This document shows, piece after piece, positions 1-13,185 of a DNA stretch of 64,000 nucleotides. Under the pieces are notes generated by a model, which worked only from the letters and a program-made list of their open reading frames with translations, had not been told where the DNA came from and did no database searches. The DNA is from Mesodorylaimus sp. YZB2_4 (Eukaryota > Nematoda > Enoplea > Dorylaimida > Dorylaimidae): contig JASANH010000265.1 in the NCBI GenBank assembly GCA_030248295.1, forward strand, positions 186,001 through 250,000. The letters run 5' to 3'. The position numbers and the translations under genes were made by a program. Positions within the stretch are counted from its first letter, which is position 1, and each line of letters opens with the position of its first letter.

Positions 1-1826
1 CACGCCATCAAGAGGCCGCCCAACATCTCGAGTGGTATGTAACGGCCTGGACAACTATTCATGCCCGTGAAAGGATTTGCAACAGACTTGGAATATATAC
101 CACCAAACATGTATCCCGATCGCGGCATTGGCTTGCCAGATCCATTCCAGACGCAATAGTACAGCCGGATAACATGATATGATGGAGTGCCCTGGTCCTC
201 ATCCCCCTTGTAGCCACTTAAAGATGTCTTGGCAGCCAAGACAGCCTTATATCCAGCCGGACAGAAATAGCCGCCAGTTATACCGTTTACAAACGACCTC
301 TTTGTATCCGTACCCAGCCGTTCAGAGATAGTTCCATGCTCTGCAATTTGAAAAAATCCCCCAAGAGCATAGCCGTGCTTTTCTTCAGAGTCGTCACACG
401 GACCAGGTTCATTGGCTTGGAAATTATAATTCTTTGAACTCGGATTCATGCATCCTTTTAGTGTGTTGCGTTGGAAATACTCAACAGTGGCTTTCCTAAT
501 AAAGTACGCTACTTGATAGGCTGCAACTGGATCCAGATCGGGCAGGGTGTAGTCACTGATCATGTGATAAAGTGGCTCGCCAGACCGATCCAAAGCGACA
601 ACTTCGTTTGCCTCCATCTGACTAGAATCCATACCGCCTTCAGTGTCACTGGGAGTGACATCACGTTTGAACAACGCCTCGTGCTCGTGCTCACCCATTG
701 TCGAGTTCTGTCGAGAGTGCTTGACATCGTATTCCATGGAATAAAATCCAGGCTCTTTCGAATCCGATACCTTTTTTATTTTGCGTATTACTGTTATGAC
801 ATTCAGAGCACCTTTTGACTTGACTTTAGAATGGTGCAAAGAAGAGGAGTACGCGCTTTTCGATTCAGCTTCTGACTTGGTTCCAGCGCTTGTTTTAACT
901 TTCACAAGGTCTTTAAAACTAGCTGAAGCCTCTGCCTTCATAGCTGTCATTGATTTCGCTTCTTTGGTGACCGATGTGGTGTCTATGTAATCTTCTTTGC
1001 TTAGCTCAGCCCCTACTTTCGCCCTCGTGATCACATGGGTGCCGTAATCGCGAATGACGAGTTGAGACAAATAATTCGCTAAATTTGTTTGATTTTTTGC
1101 TATAGCGCTAGCAATTTCTATAAGGCGGTTCGTCAGAACTGGATGAAAATATGAGTTTACTGGTTCTAGAATAAAATCGTATGCATGATATTGAAGGGAT
1201 GTGCGCAGTATAGAAGACTGAGTTTTGACAGACTGTTTTTTCGACGACTGATGCTCATAACTGAATGACCCACTGACAGTCACAGGAACGGAGCCAAACG
1301 CGGCGCTGCCCTCGATGTTAACATTGTTAGCAGTTGATCGGAAATGTGATTCATGGTTCGAGAAAAAGCTTGCGACATTATCTAGCTGGCTCTTTTTGAC
1401 CTCCAGGGCGATGAGGTTGTCTGGTATCAAGTAGTCACCATCGGGAGTAGTCTGGCAGTCCTCTATACGCACATTGAAAACTTCAGACATGGGCAAATTT
1501 CTTAAGTTGTCCCACCCAATCCCAACAATATTATCCAACAGCACGAGGTTTCGCGGCTTTTTCCCTCCTTCACTGTAGTCTACAAGAACGCATGTAGAAG
1601 GATCTCTTTGATTTTTGAGGATTGGTGGCGTCTCTTCATTGAGATCACCCAAATCTGGGATATCTTCCGTATCTTCTGTGATAACAACTTTTGGCACTGG
1701 CGCAGCCGCGACTTGAATGACCTGCAAATGAGATAGGCCCTGAATGACTGAACTTAAGACTTCCGGTACACGCTACAAGTGTCTTACCATTCTAAAAACG
1801 AGCAATATAGAAAAACAAGCAACCAT
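1..1826 (-). CDS. mpeg1: MPEG1 / perforin-2-like pore-forming protein, 5' part (runs off the left edge)
   Basis: Two exons are visible. 1788-1826 encodes 13 residues starting MVACFSILLV. A GTAAGA donor joins it in phase 0 to 1-1721, which stays open to the window edge, about 586 residues in all. The first 20 or so residues read as a signal peptide. GWDNLRNLPMSEV (about residue 82) and the MACPF signature region DYGTHVITRAKVGAEL (about 238) match the macrophage-expressed gene 1 type of MACPF protein. VALDRSGEPL and DYTLPDLDP follow the MACPF core, then Cys-rich blocks such as FGGIYSKSVANPFTG that are typical of the membrane-proximal part of MPEG1. The family makes pores in membranes of engulfed bacteria, and vertebrate members are type I endosomal membrane proteins. 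The transmembrane tail would lie beyond the window. No frameshift is seen. Family call is firm; lineage makes it surprising. Confidence 0.88.
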
Positions 1827-4716
1827 TTTTTCTTCGGGATAAAGTGGGCAACGAGATGAAATGTTTCTCGTAGTTTAATTAGATTTCCCCACAACGCAAA
1901 GATGTTTTATAGGGCAGCCAACCAGGTGTGCCAGCTGGCGCACCAGAGATTTGCATTTGAATCCTGGGGTGCAAGCAAAAAAGTAGATTTAAATAATATG
2001 AACGAACGAACAGGATGCTCGAACGCCGCAAATCCTTGAAACAATCGACGTTTTATCGATCCTTCTGTTCTTGGTAGTAGAAGCTAACTCGGGTCAAGAA
2101 CGTACACTGAAAACCCTTGCTTCACTGGAAACGTACAACCATTGAGAAAGAAACACTTATATCTGGGATCTTAAAATTTTGTTTGATGTTGTTTTCCACT
2201 GCCATGTTTGATTTTGATTATGTCAACTGTTTCGTGCCTTATTTCATGAGATGCGCTGGATTTTTCAAAAAAAAACTTATCGCGGGTGTCGGTATAGATA
2301 TCGTAAGCTGGAGCACAGTGCAAAATATGAGTAGATATCAATAAAATAGTAACCTCTGGTCCTCACATTCACTGGCTCCCTTTCTTACTGGAATTCGTAC
2401 AGTTAGATGCATAAACGTAGTGCATTATAAATATGGACAAGTAAGTGATAACTACAGGATATTTGCAGCTGTAAGACGCGCTTGCTCGCATCTTTAGCCA
2501 TCATAGCTGTGTGAAGTCAGGGGTCTTGAAAATCCGCCATTCAATGCAGATTCTGATGATGACAGGGCTGCTGACAATAATAAAGGCTTCTGCACGCCTC
2601 GAAACACGCCATCTTATATGCCAATGCTCTAAATTTTCCTTCAATCCTAAAATCCGACATGCCTCAGTCAGAATCGAGAAGAAACTTTGACATGTGCGCG
2701 ACATCATTTGCATTGCATGCAGCATCTTCTTTCCTACCAGCACCGTCATTCTGTCTTGCTAGCATTTCTTTACTCCAGAATTTCAAAACATTCAAACAGA
2801 AGGCGCATTCAAAACCATGCAGTAACTTTTAAGCATACAAGTAAAAAATGGTGTTTTTTAAGCGTGCTTGGAGATGGCTGGGTGATTGGCGAGGAGAAGA
2901 CACCGGATCAGGTCGGGTTCAACCCGACGGGTCGGGTCAACCCGATCCGAAAGTCCCTGCCCGAAATTTTGGTGTCGGGCTGACCCGAATTCGGTATAAG
3001 TAGTTGAAGTTCCTCGCGATAAAAACCATTCACAAATGCTCAGAACGTGGTGGCGTTGGTGTAAAGGTGACTGTGAGAAATTATGAGATGGAGACATCTC
3101 ACGCACGCGAATTTTCATCTTTTGTTATTCCTCAGTTATCCTAAGTAAATTCAATATCATTCCTTCATATTTCTTACAATAGTGGTCAAATAATTTTTTA
3201 AATCCTTAGTAAATTTAAAAGCGAGTAGGGTCTGTCCACTGGAGACAATATTCAACCAGTCTGAATAATAGGCGTGAATAATAGAGACAGCTCTGTCATA
3301 ACTTTTCGAGTCTGAGACAGCTTATCCTCGGTTAAACAAAGAAATACCTAAATATATATATGAGCCCCAGGCTAGAGCTGCATCTAGTCTTAACAAAAAG
3401 TATTGCTTACAAAGTCACATTGTGCTGGACACTAGCTCATCAGAACCTACACCTGATGGAGGGATGTGAGGGCACCCATCTTTTTTGAACACAGCAAACG
3501 GTTCTGCAGTGGTAACATGGATGGCGGTCAAGGTGGCTATTATTGGTACATATTTGGTGTTTGGGTACAGACTATACTGCTCTTCCAGCCAGGTATACCC
3601 AGGAAGTTATTCATCATATTCTGGAATCAAATGTGATTGTAGATACCAGTACGACCTGCTAAAAGTTATCAATTCCTTCTTATGTTAGAGTATGACTAGT
3701 CTCACTCATTCATCAGAGTTGAATGAGAACTTCCCCATATGGACGCTTCCCTTTGCAGAAATTACTCAGAAAAATTGGTCATTCTCACAACTTACAATTT
3801 GTGTGACATTCTCGGAAGTTACGCAGAATGAGAACGTGGAATAAAAGACTTTGTGCATGCATTCATGAAGCATATACTGCAAATCCTGGAGTCGAACAAG
3901 TATGAAAAGGTTCTTGCATTCTAATAGAAGTAACTTGCAAAATATACTGCAAATACCTGGACCCGTCTGAACAAGAATACAAAGTATCTTCAAAAATCAA
4001 GGTGACCGCTATAAATGAGCTCTATACTTAGGACTAACGATAAGTCGAAATGCCGTGACCAGTATGCCCAAGCTAACGAGTAAGAAGTTCACTGACAATA
4101 AATTTTTACTTTCAGTCATTGAAATAAAATGAGTTTGCACTTCCAATATAAAAGAGTATGATCAAATATTGGAAGTACTCTTTTCACATGCTTCTCAAAC
4201 ATCAACTACACTATTTTCACAATCTGGGTCGCTAATATTGTCAATGAACATTGCTGAAAACGACGATGATGATATGGATGGGTTTATTGGTTCAGTGTGC
4301 AGAATAATTTCAGAATCTGGCGGCCTTTCGAGAGCTACACGAAAAGGGAGGATCAATTTTTTGTGACAGCAAGAGACAGCAGCGTCAAATTATTTTGGCT
4401 GCTGGAAATAATTTTTGGGCTTATTAGGTTCGCTCCAACTATACTGGCAGAAACACACAACTAACACAGCTTGTTTCACTCATTTCTAAGGGTCAGTTGA
4501 ACATGCTTTTTGTGAGAGCACACACATTTTGTGCAACTTTCAGCATAAAGTCATGAATCTCCATTGTCTTCTAATAGAAATTTTAGGGCAATCATTTCTG
4601 TTTGGTGAAATTTTTTAGAGATTGAAGCCCTAACGTGTGCTTAGGCTGCAAATGATCAGTATGCCGACTCACCAAACCTTTTGATAATAATTAACTGTGC
4701 ACGTGAAAACGTCCCC
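1827..4716. other. Intergenic stretch between mpeg1 and the first GPCR
   Basis: No open frame here has splice sites or motifs that I can support. The sequence is AT-rich and contains only short, repeat-like or random ORFs, plus one low-complexity patch listed separately. Confidence 0.5.
2903..2990. repeat. CGGGTC/GACCCG low-complexity patch
   Basis: Alternating CGGGT and ACCCG words (for example GGTCGGGTTCAACCCGAC) form many small palindromes. It resembles the GGATC-rich patches found elsewhere in the window and is probably part of a dispersed family. Confidence 0.5.
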
Positions 4717-7700
4717 TTATGACATAGAAGCCCCCTCACCTTTCCCAGCGCATCCATTTCTCTGCCTTCCTGTTTCGATCGCTGGCGATTCTTGAATTGC
4801 AGTGGTTGTGCAGCTTTCTGTCGTCGTCCTGAATTCCTCGTGCTCCTCGCTGTGCCACTTCTCATTCAGCATGTACTTTCCTATCTTTCTGCCAGCGTTT
4901 GTGGACAAGAGCGGCCTCTGGCTATCTCGATGTACTTTATCCACAAAGCTTCTCCTCGATTTAGAGTTCAGATCACAGACTCTGTCGGATGTAGTGGGTC
5001 CGCAATTTGCTCGACCAACGGCACTTTCTCGATGCTGTTGATACGAGTATGTTTGCTTCCGCTGCCCTAGATTCGTATTCTTTTTCTCACTCATTTGTAA
5101 TAAATCCGCCAAGTGATACGAATTTCTCGATGCCACCATTGGAGCGCGCAAAGTATTAATAGAGCTGTGGCAGGTTAACCTTTTCACGCACAAGCGTCGA
5201 ATATCTGGATTGATCATGCAATAAAGATAAAAATTCAAGGCGAACTTTGTAAATTCCAAAACATTAGTAATTGCTCTAACTGTTTGAAATGTTAAATTAC
5301 TTTCCAATTTATCAGTGACCATGATCGTGAATGGTGCAGCAGGAATTGTACAAACGAAAAATAATGTCATGATTCCAAAAAGTAATGCCCAAAGTCGACG
5401 TTGTTCGCGCTCCATTTTTTGTCTCAATGTCATTTTTTGTTCTCTTAAACTAACAACGCTCATTCTTTGAGCTCTTGTATTCCGATATACGCACAACATA
5501 CGCAGATTAAAGTAAGCAATGAATAAAAATGGAATGAGTCGACTGAACATTTCCCGAGTCCATTGATATGTTTTGTACCAAAAAGTGTCGACCACATTGT
5601 GATTATCGCAAGCCTCGTATGGACAAGTTTGATATGTCCAATGCATATCACCAACGTAGCGAACGTTCTTTCGCCATGCCCATGGTACGTACAAGGCGAA
5701 ACTCAAAGCGTAAGCGATTATAGTCAAGATCAAGCACGTTCCTCGTGATCGAATGAAATCGAAACGCACGAATGGGTGGCATACCGCCTAAAAGGGAGTG
5801 AGCACATATACTTTAGTGGATTGAACATTTGAGACTTCGGAAATTCAGATTCCATAAATTTCATATCAGGCAGTATTCAGAAGATTAACCTGCAGTAGAG
5901 GTTTGAATTATACTAGTTACTTTCACCTTAAAAAAAGCTGTGGGAGCTGGCTTGGCGCACACTACCTGGAATAAATTACAGTAGAAAAAAAGCAAAAAAA
6001 AAGAATAAAGACGTATTTGCGTTATGATTAATTTTTGACGATGATCCAATTTTTTAATTGGACCCTTGTCGTAAGCTTCGTGCCTTGTAGGCCATTGCTA
6101 GCGCGTTAGTAATCGGCCTCATCTGGCGCGAAAACGTCAAACCGAGATCTCAGCCACAGATGTAGTCGCAAGACTTGACTTGCTCCAGTCTAGCAAGGGA
6201 GCATCGCCAAGCATCAAGTCGAACTTCACAGAACCAGAAATTTTAATATGTTCCCATAGGTGCGAAATTTAGCTCTCTGAAAAATATTAGAGGCGTGCGG
6301 CAACCTGATCAGCAGCGCCGGAAGTTCCGTAATTGTTGCATTCTTCTAGATTTTGGGTTTTTCGGAGAAAAACCCAAATATGATCGTTAAAAGCTTAAAA
6401 GATGAAAGAAGCCTGAAAACCGAGCTTGGAGAAAACTCTTTGTGTTTTTCTCAGCGCTCAACCACACAACAATTCAAAAATCAGTTGGACTTCAGGCGCT
6501 GATCCTTGCTGACCAATGCCAAACGCCTCTTACATTTTGCAGAGAGCTATCTTCTGCACCTATGAACAATTCGAATATTTGGTTTTGTCAGTTAGACTCG
6601 ACGCTCGGCGATGTTCCCTTGTAAGTTTTTGTCCCCCGCCGACTTTGGTTGGCCACACTTCCTCCTATAGTACGCCTGGCAGGCTTGGTCACTTTGCTCT
6701 ACTGTAACGCGGTCCTGTTCGACATAAAAGTCAGAGCTCGAACATTACCAAAACAGTCCTCAGTCACATTATCTCTATTGGCAAGAAAGCCTTGCTTGCC
6801 GCAGTTTTTTCACAGCTGATCTCACGATCAGTTTCTCTGCTCCTCTCTTTTGGTAGCGTGCCGTCATCGAGGATTTTGGTCGAAATTTCAAAAAAAACCA
6901 TTCCTCAAGGACAGATAGGCTACCATAAAATTACAATGCGATGGTGTGCTTTGCCGCTTTATTATCATTACCAAATTTTCAGCTTTTTGTGTTCTTACAA
7001 GCGCCCTTATTTTTCCAACAACTGTAAAATTACTTTATTTCACGTCATAACTCACCAACTTATTTGCTGGGGACATTTAGAGCTTTGGTGTTGGGCACTT
7101 TTTGCGAAATCATGAAGCGAATGAAATTATTATCATAATTTTGGATTAATCCGGTTTTTTAACTTCCCTCTTCCGTAATTCTGTGGCTGTAAATGGCACC
7201 GGCTTACAGATTTTAAGTTTTTTGAGATCTGATGTTGTTCGTCCACTTACCATGTATTGATTGAAGGTCAGAAATACTACGATGTAGACGCTGGCTCCCA
7301 TGAAGGCATTAGCTAAAGGAAATCCGACATGAGCATAATATCGAGCCGCGGCAAGCGAGCAAAATTTGATCTTCATAATCCATAGTATCATTGGAATGAC
7401 AGAAATAAGTGTCAGCAGATCAGTGACGGCTAGTGCTAATAAATATGAATAGACAACACTCGTTTTGCGCATGAGTGGATGCGATAAAACGGCAATACTC
7501 AGTATGTCGCCCACAATACCAAAGGCGATTATAATCGGAGTAATGTAAAAATATGCAATCGTGTTTAACTTTTTTAAATATTCGCTCATATCATGGATTG
7601 ATTGATTAGTGAATGTAGAGTTGGAGACACGAGATAGGGAATTGCTTGCTGCGTCTGAATACGAGTAATCAGCATCCAACCACCCCTCATCCATGGACAA

Positions 7701-7946
7701 ATTCCAGGAGGATGCAGGACTGTCAAATAAATCATAAAATGTGAATGAGTGAAGTCCAAAAGTGTTTGGAAAACCCATCAGATTGTGGTACAAGAAATCA
7801 AAAGATACGCCGTTGGTAACGGGCGAAACGTGGCTGGAATTATATGAACATGGATGCGGTATCATGGCCACTGAAATTTCAGAAAAATAACAGCACAAGG
7901 ACGGCATCACAGAAACTGCCAGTAAGGCTGAGAAGACCAACAGCAT
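4717..7946 (-). CDS. Rhodopsin-type GPCR, peptide-receptor-like, lacking a DRY motif
   Basis: Exon 1 is 7251-7946 and exon 2 is 4717-5787, joined in phase 0 by ATG|GTAAGT and TTTTAG|GCG, giving 588 residues. Residues 1-20 are signal-peptide-like. A roughly 125-residue N-terminus follows with sequons near 36, 82, 109 and 114. Hydrophobic segments at about 131-154, 167-190 and 208-229 are TM1 to TM3. Exon 2 supplies TM4 to TM7, an extracellular loop with CPYEAC, and a long basic Ser/Thr-rich tail. The TM3 end reads FNQYMAVCHPF, so the usual D/E-R-Y is N-Q-Y. TM7 ends in LNFYLYCMINP instead of NPxxY. The overall pattern resembles invertebrate FMRFamide/neuropeptide receptors, but I cannot name the ligand. 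The intron carries a MITE. Confidence 0.85.
6193..6621. mobile_element. Foldback MITE, copy 1, flanked by TA
   Basis: The two halves are long imperfect inverted repeats. The left end begins GCAAGGGAGCATCGCC and the right end closes with the complement, GGCGATGTTCCCTTG. TA dinucleotides at 6191-6192 and 6622-6623 look like a TA target duplication, as for Tc1/mariner-type MITEs. Internal words such as TAGCTCTCTG and the hairpin GGGTTTTTC...AAAACCC are mirrored. There is no coding capacity. It lies in the intron of the flanking GPCR gene. Confidence 0.7.
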
Positions 7947-10900
7947 AAAAGAGTTTTATTCAAAAATGGCTGATTATGATGACAGATAACTACTTATTGA
8001 TTGTGAGAAATTTTCTGGCAGAGCAGCTATTGGACACAAACTTTTCTTTAAAGAAACGTATTATGAAGCCTTGAATATCAGAGCTGCTGTAGGTATCTTC
8101 ACAGTATTCTTATAACATTCATCAGCGACGTTTCCCACTTTTATTTTCAAATTCCCCGCGGATGTAGCCAAACACTTTACACCTAAATAATAAGCACTCC
8201 CACAAAATAAGCGCGCATAGGACAACAAGGGCATTCATACGGGTACAAATTACGGTTGTGCGCCTTTTTCAAATTTTCGCAATTGCTTAATTGCCTAATC
8301 ACCTAATTTATTGCCCATTGCCGCATCGCCTGATACTTTAAAAAATCCCTAGGCAAAATCAAGGCAAGAAAACCATTTTCTAGTCGGCTTGACTTTCTAG
8401 AACGAAAAATGGGCTTGTTAAAGGTGCAAAATTAAATTTAAAAACTACTCGTATATTTAAACAAGGTCTGAAAGTGCATAAGCTGGCGAAAGATCCAAGA
8501 CATCATTGCGCTGAGTAAAATCTGAGAGCTGTTCCTTCGAAAAGTCAAGTCAGGCTAGGATAAATGACTTCTTTTCCAACACGATCTAATTTCGGAGAGA
8601 AAGCAAACTGAGTACGAATTCAGTTTGCTACGGCCGACAAGCACCCTCGCCCTTGTGTATTATATTATTGGAATCAAAAAAACGACATCCTTCGCTGCGA
8701 AAAGCGATGCGTCGCGATAAAATGACGAGTCGAGCTGAAAATCTAATCAAGAATAAACCTACAGCTTGCTCACTCTTTTTGGATCGCGTGCACTCATGTG
8801 CACCGCGCCTCGTTTCTTCCTCCAAATTCGAAATTGACAAGGCGTGATTGGGATTATTTTTCTCCCTTTGCATGTTAGGCACCATGTATAGAATATAAAA
8901 TTGAACCATAGTCAAGTGTGTTGGTCTGATAAAGCAAACTAGGAGCATAAGCGGTTCTTAAGAAACGTAGATAAGAGGGATTAAACCTACATTTCGCAAA
9001 AAGTTTTACGTGAAAAATTTCACGTAATCCTGTGCTTGTGACGTCCTAATGGCTCAATAAAAAAGTAAAGGTCCGTCAAATTTGTTCCAGCGGTTCGCAA
9101 TTTGGATTTTCCAGCAGCTGTCGCGCCGACTAGTGCTACATTTCAGAATTTCATGTTACAAATTTGATTTCAGGATGTGACATTAGTAAATTTGTGCCAA
9201 ATGGACCCACAAAAAATTTTCTTTTTACGATCCCGAGAGAGAAACCTCAGAACATATTTTCATGACGTTTATCGATTTCCCCTTAATTTTTTCTTCAGCA
9301 AAATGTCTTCTTGGTAACCCATTTTCACTCGAATCGTTTTGACTGCTCCTTTTCTTGTATCCCAGGGTTATTCGCACTGTATGTCAAACTAAATTTGTTA
9401 TCTCGTAAAAATATTTTCAAATTGGACTCCTTCCAAGACAGTGATTAAAAAGACCTAAACAACATCTCCTGGATCTTGTAAAATATACAGACCTGCGGGT
9501 TTTTTGTCATCCCACATCAGCACTGAAGAATCATCTCAACATCAGAATACCTCGAAAGGGCCCCAGAAACAGATAAATACTTTTTTTCAGGGGCCTGAAC
9601 AAAAAGAACCAGGTACCTTTTTTTAATCTTACAGTATATTGATAAGAAGCACCGCACTAAATCCTGGTTTTTTTAGCTCCCGCTAATAAAAGCGGGGCGT
9701 GCTCGCGTTATATCACGTCGTCCTACAGCGGGGTGAATATTTTGAGATTTCGAATCGCAAAACTTGAGTATTCCTGACTTTCGGGCTCGAATTGTGCTCC
9801 TTGCAAAACTCACAGCGAACTGGAATTTCCTCGCACAATAGCACAATTCTGCGAACTCATAAAATCTTTACAATTTTATCATCCGCCGCGGTAAGGAAAA
9901 TGTTCAGGCAAAGCTAGGTAGGACATTAGAAAACTGACCTCTAGATTCAATTTCTATTTAGAAAATATTATTAAAATGCAAAACTTTCATCTGTCATTCG
10001 TCGACTGATAAGAAAAGCGAAAGGAAATATCGACTTTTGCCGAGGCCATTAGCTCGCCGCCGGGCAAACATTTCGAAAAAGAAATTGAGGGCCTCTCACT
10101 TCGATGACCTTATTTCCTAGGCAACACAAGATATTCAAAAAACCTTTTCGAAAATAGGCTCTAGAATGAGAGGGAATTATGGCAGAAAAGAGGATGTTAG
10201 TTATTGGAAGGTGTCAAACAGAAGCGCCCACTCGTTCCATGCTTCAGAAAAAACCTATGCGCCCTGTCTATGAAATTGGAAATGCGTCTGCTCCTCCCCT
10301 CCTCGCTTACCTCCCACTAGAAACCTATGATCGCAGAGTGGTCTGCTGATTGCACTCTCACTCTAGGATACTCTTCTAATAATCATTGCTAGGCATACTC
10401 AAAGTTTACGTAATACGCGTGAGAGCTATAAAAACAGGACCAGCAATCATGCGCCCGTCGACCGAGGCCTCGGGCTGTTGTTGCCATCAAATTGAGACCA
10501 CGGCCATCAAAATTACAAATATGAAGCACGCAAATTACAGCAAACCTTTCATTAATTTTACTTGTCCTTCTTGCTTCTAACTAGGCAGTGTGTGGTTGAG
10601 CCGAGCCGACGGCATTCGGGGACAGGCTCTGGGTCGATTTGATTGAAATTTCGTTCCCTGTTTGTCCAAAACGATCTCAGCCAGCGAAGGATCCGATCAA
10701 CCGATTACTTTTTCCGTAAACCCAGCCCCTTCTTCGCACCTGCTATCCCCACCACTCGTGCACCCAGCGTCTCTGAGAAACCAGAAGATAACTGAACATT
10801 TTCCATTGAGCAGTCAAACAAAAAGCCTCCCAAGTGCTACGAAGGATAAGACAACGCTCGAATAGAACGAGAAAGATCATTAGTTTGCAACTATAAGCCG

Positions 10901-12440
10901 CTCAAAACCAGCCGAGCATCGAACATCATGAGTCGGACTCGCGCTCTGTTGCACCTTGCCTCCGATAAACCCTGCGAAGGTTGAAGGCGGCTTTGGCAGG
11001 TGCCTAACAAGAAATATGCGGCTTGGCGCCTTGGGACTTGTTTCTCGGAATCGGTACATCAAACATGCCTCAGTCATTTGTCAAAATAGACGGTTCTGCG
11101 TCAGTGAGCAGACCGTCAGCGATAGATGACCAGCTGATAGTTAATGTGGGTGGGTCAACAGCAGATGCTGTGCTGAAGGGTGGAAGATTGATTACACGGA
11201 CAGTTCGGAAGTGAATGCGCCTTCAACTGTCAACCACGCAATGCTTCCTCATTGTCCGTCAAATATTCATGCCAATGGCTCACGGCTATTCAGGATTATA
11301 TCTTGGGTGCAGGTGCGTCAGTTCAGGGGAACGGGTCTCCGCGATGCATCGTATTCATAACCTGTGTCTTGTCTTGTGCGGACCAGTCCAGCTCCGCCTT
11401 TGTGAAGGGTGCTCACCTGTGTGATTTGTCCCGCATTTAAGCGACCAGGTTCAGTACACAGGTTGACTATGCCTTTGAAACAGGGTGACAGGACACAACA
11501 GGGTGACTTTGGCCTTTGAGACAGGATGAAATTGTTGTTGCCGCGCCTGAATTTTAAAGGTTTTATCAGCACACTTCACGTTGTTTTTGAATTCTAACAA
11601 TAAGTCTAATCAGATAGTGTAACAAGGAGTGCTTTTTAAAACGCCTCGATGTTTATTAATCATTCGACACATTATAAGTCCTGTTGGGCTACGTGGCAAC
11701 AAGGTGTTCAACTTAAAAAAAACAATAATTCCTCCTCTTCCCCCCCCCCCCCCCCCCCAGTTAGATTGTAACACAAGGATAAGACCGATTGTGAGATCTG
11801 CCACGCAGTATACTGTATGGTCCACCAAACGGTACATTCCTTTAGAAGAAATCAGGCTATTCTGTTTCACGAAGCATAATGGTGAGGACTGCCACCGCCC
11901 TTGCCCCACCCTCTTGGTAGTGCATCACAGTATGCTTCTAGAAACGCAGCCACTATCGAGAATGTATTTTAGACTTCCTCGAACCATGGTGGGTAGGCTT
12001 TGGGCTTTGGGGGGGGGGGAGGGGTCTACTTGTTTGGCTTCCGTCTCTGCACTCGGAGCCCCTCAACCCGCCACTGGATCGGATGGAGGTTTGTCGGACC
12101 GGATCGGATTGGATCCGATGAGTTCGGGATATTGGATCATGTGAAAAAGCACTTGAAATTTTTTGATTAATCAATAACGCATGAATTTTTTTCGAAAGGT
12201 TGCTCCCCACGATAAACACACAATATTCATAATCACGGTGCCATGGCACAAGCAGCGCCCCTCTCAAGGCTGTGCGACACTGCTCATCGTGGATCTACTT
12301 TCCAAGCCGATAATGTACAGAAGATCCATGCTGCTTACATGTATATTACTGTAACCAGAACTTCAATTTCTTCCACTTCATTTCCATTCCTAATTAACAT
12401 TTCTGTCATCCGAATCCAAACATTTGCAAAATCGGGACCA
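7947..12440. other. Intergenic stretch upstream of the GPCR gene
   Basis: I find no supportable gene. Open frames at 8628-8948, 10662-10865 and 11023-11214 have no recognisable motifs or convincing splice partners. A 19-base C run sits at 11740-11758 and a short G run near 12010. Confidence 0.5.
11740..11758. repeat. Poly-C run
   Basis: 19 consecutive C residues. Similar runs occur at 24849-24865, 40072-40085 and 62867-62875. They are simple repeats and possible assembly weak points. Confidence 0.9.
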
Positions 12441-12444
12441 ATCT

Positions 12445-12881
12445 TGCAAACCGTTGCATCGAACTTAACAAAACTGAAAATAACAATTTGTTTGCAGGTG
12501 TAAAAGAAAGCTCTCTGAAAAATACTGGGGCATATGGCCAACTGCTGAGCAGTGGTCAGTGCCTAATGTCCAAGAATTAATGAAATTCTACTGGAGTTTC
12601 CGGTTTTTGAGAGAAAAACCGAAACCCGAGTGTTGGAAGCTCAAAATCGAAGCCCAAAACCCGAAAAGCGTGTTTGGAAGTAGCCCTGCGTGTTTATCTC
12701 AATGATCGGGCTCCTTACTATCAAGAATTCAAAAATGTTTAGGACTTCAGGCCATCGCTGATCAGTTGGCCAGACGTCTATGATATTGTGCAAGAAGCTT
12801 TCTTTTGCACCTGGAAATAATCAACAAATTACGATTTTCTGTTTCGTAAAGTTCGACTTGACGGTTGGCGATGCTCCCTTG
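12445..12881. mobile_element. Foldback MITE, copy 2 (left end decayed)
   Basis: This is the same family as the element at 6193-6621. It shares AAAGCTCTCTGAAAAATACT on the left arm, GACTTCAGGCC and CTTTTGCACCT on the right arm, the internal hairpin GTTTTTGAGAGAAAAACC, and the right terminus TTGGCGATGCTCCCTTG. The left terminus is only partly recognisable. A third fragment of the terminus, GGGAACATCGCCAACCGTCA, sits at 31440-31465. Confidence 0.6.
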
Positions 12882-13044
12882 TGTGTGAGTCATCCATGCT
12901 TTCTCTAGTCAATAATAACAATAACAAGAAGATGACTTGTAACGCCATCCACGTTACCGCATAGGCCGCCTGTACATTCCCAAAGAAAACAGATAGTAAT
13001 TATGAGCAAAAGGAAGCATCAATGCACGGTTATTGCAGAAACCA

Positions 13045-13180
13045 TGGAATGTCGGATCGGATGGTTCAGATGGGATAAACCGATCCGAATTTCGGATTGT
13101 GATTTTTTTCGTAATGGATGGTGATTCGGATAGTGATTTTTTCAGTGATCGGGTGTCGGATCGGATGCCATCCAGATGGA
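13045..13180. repeat. GGATCGGAT-rich patch
   Basis: Repeated CGGAT/ATCCG words are interleaved with GTGATTTTTTC. Related patches occur at 12075-12135, 37885-38085, 45238-45290 and 53760-53812. Confidence 0.5.
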
Positions 13181-13185
13181 ATCCT

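Noticed and set aside
11629-12144. 171-codon plus-strand ORF
   Set aside because: It is carried open by poly-C and poly-G runs and low-complexity DNA; no splice or domain support.
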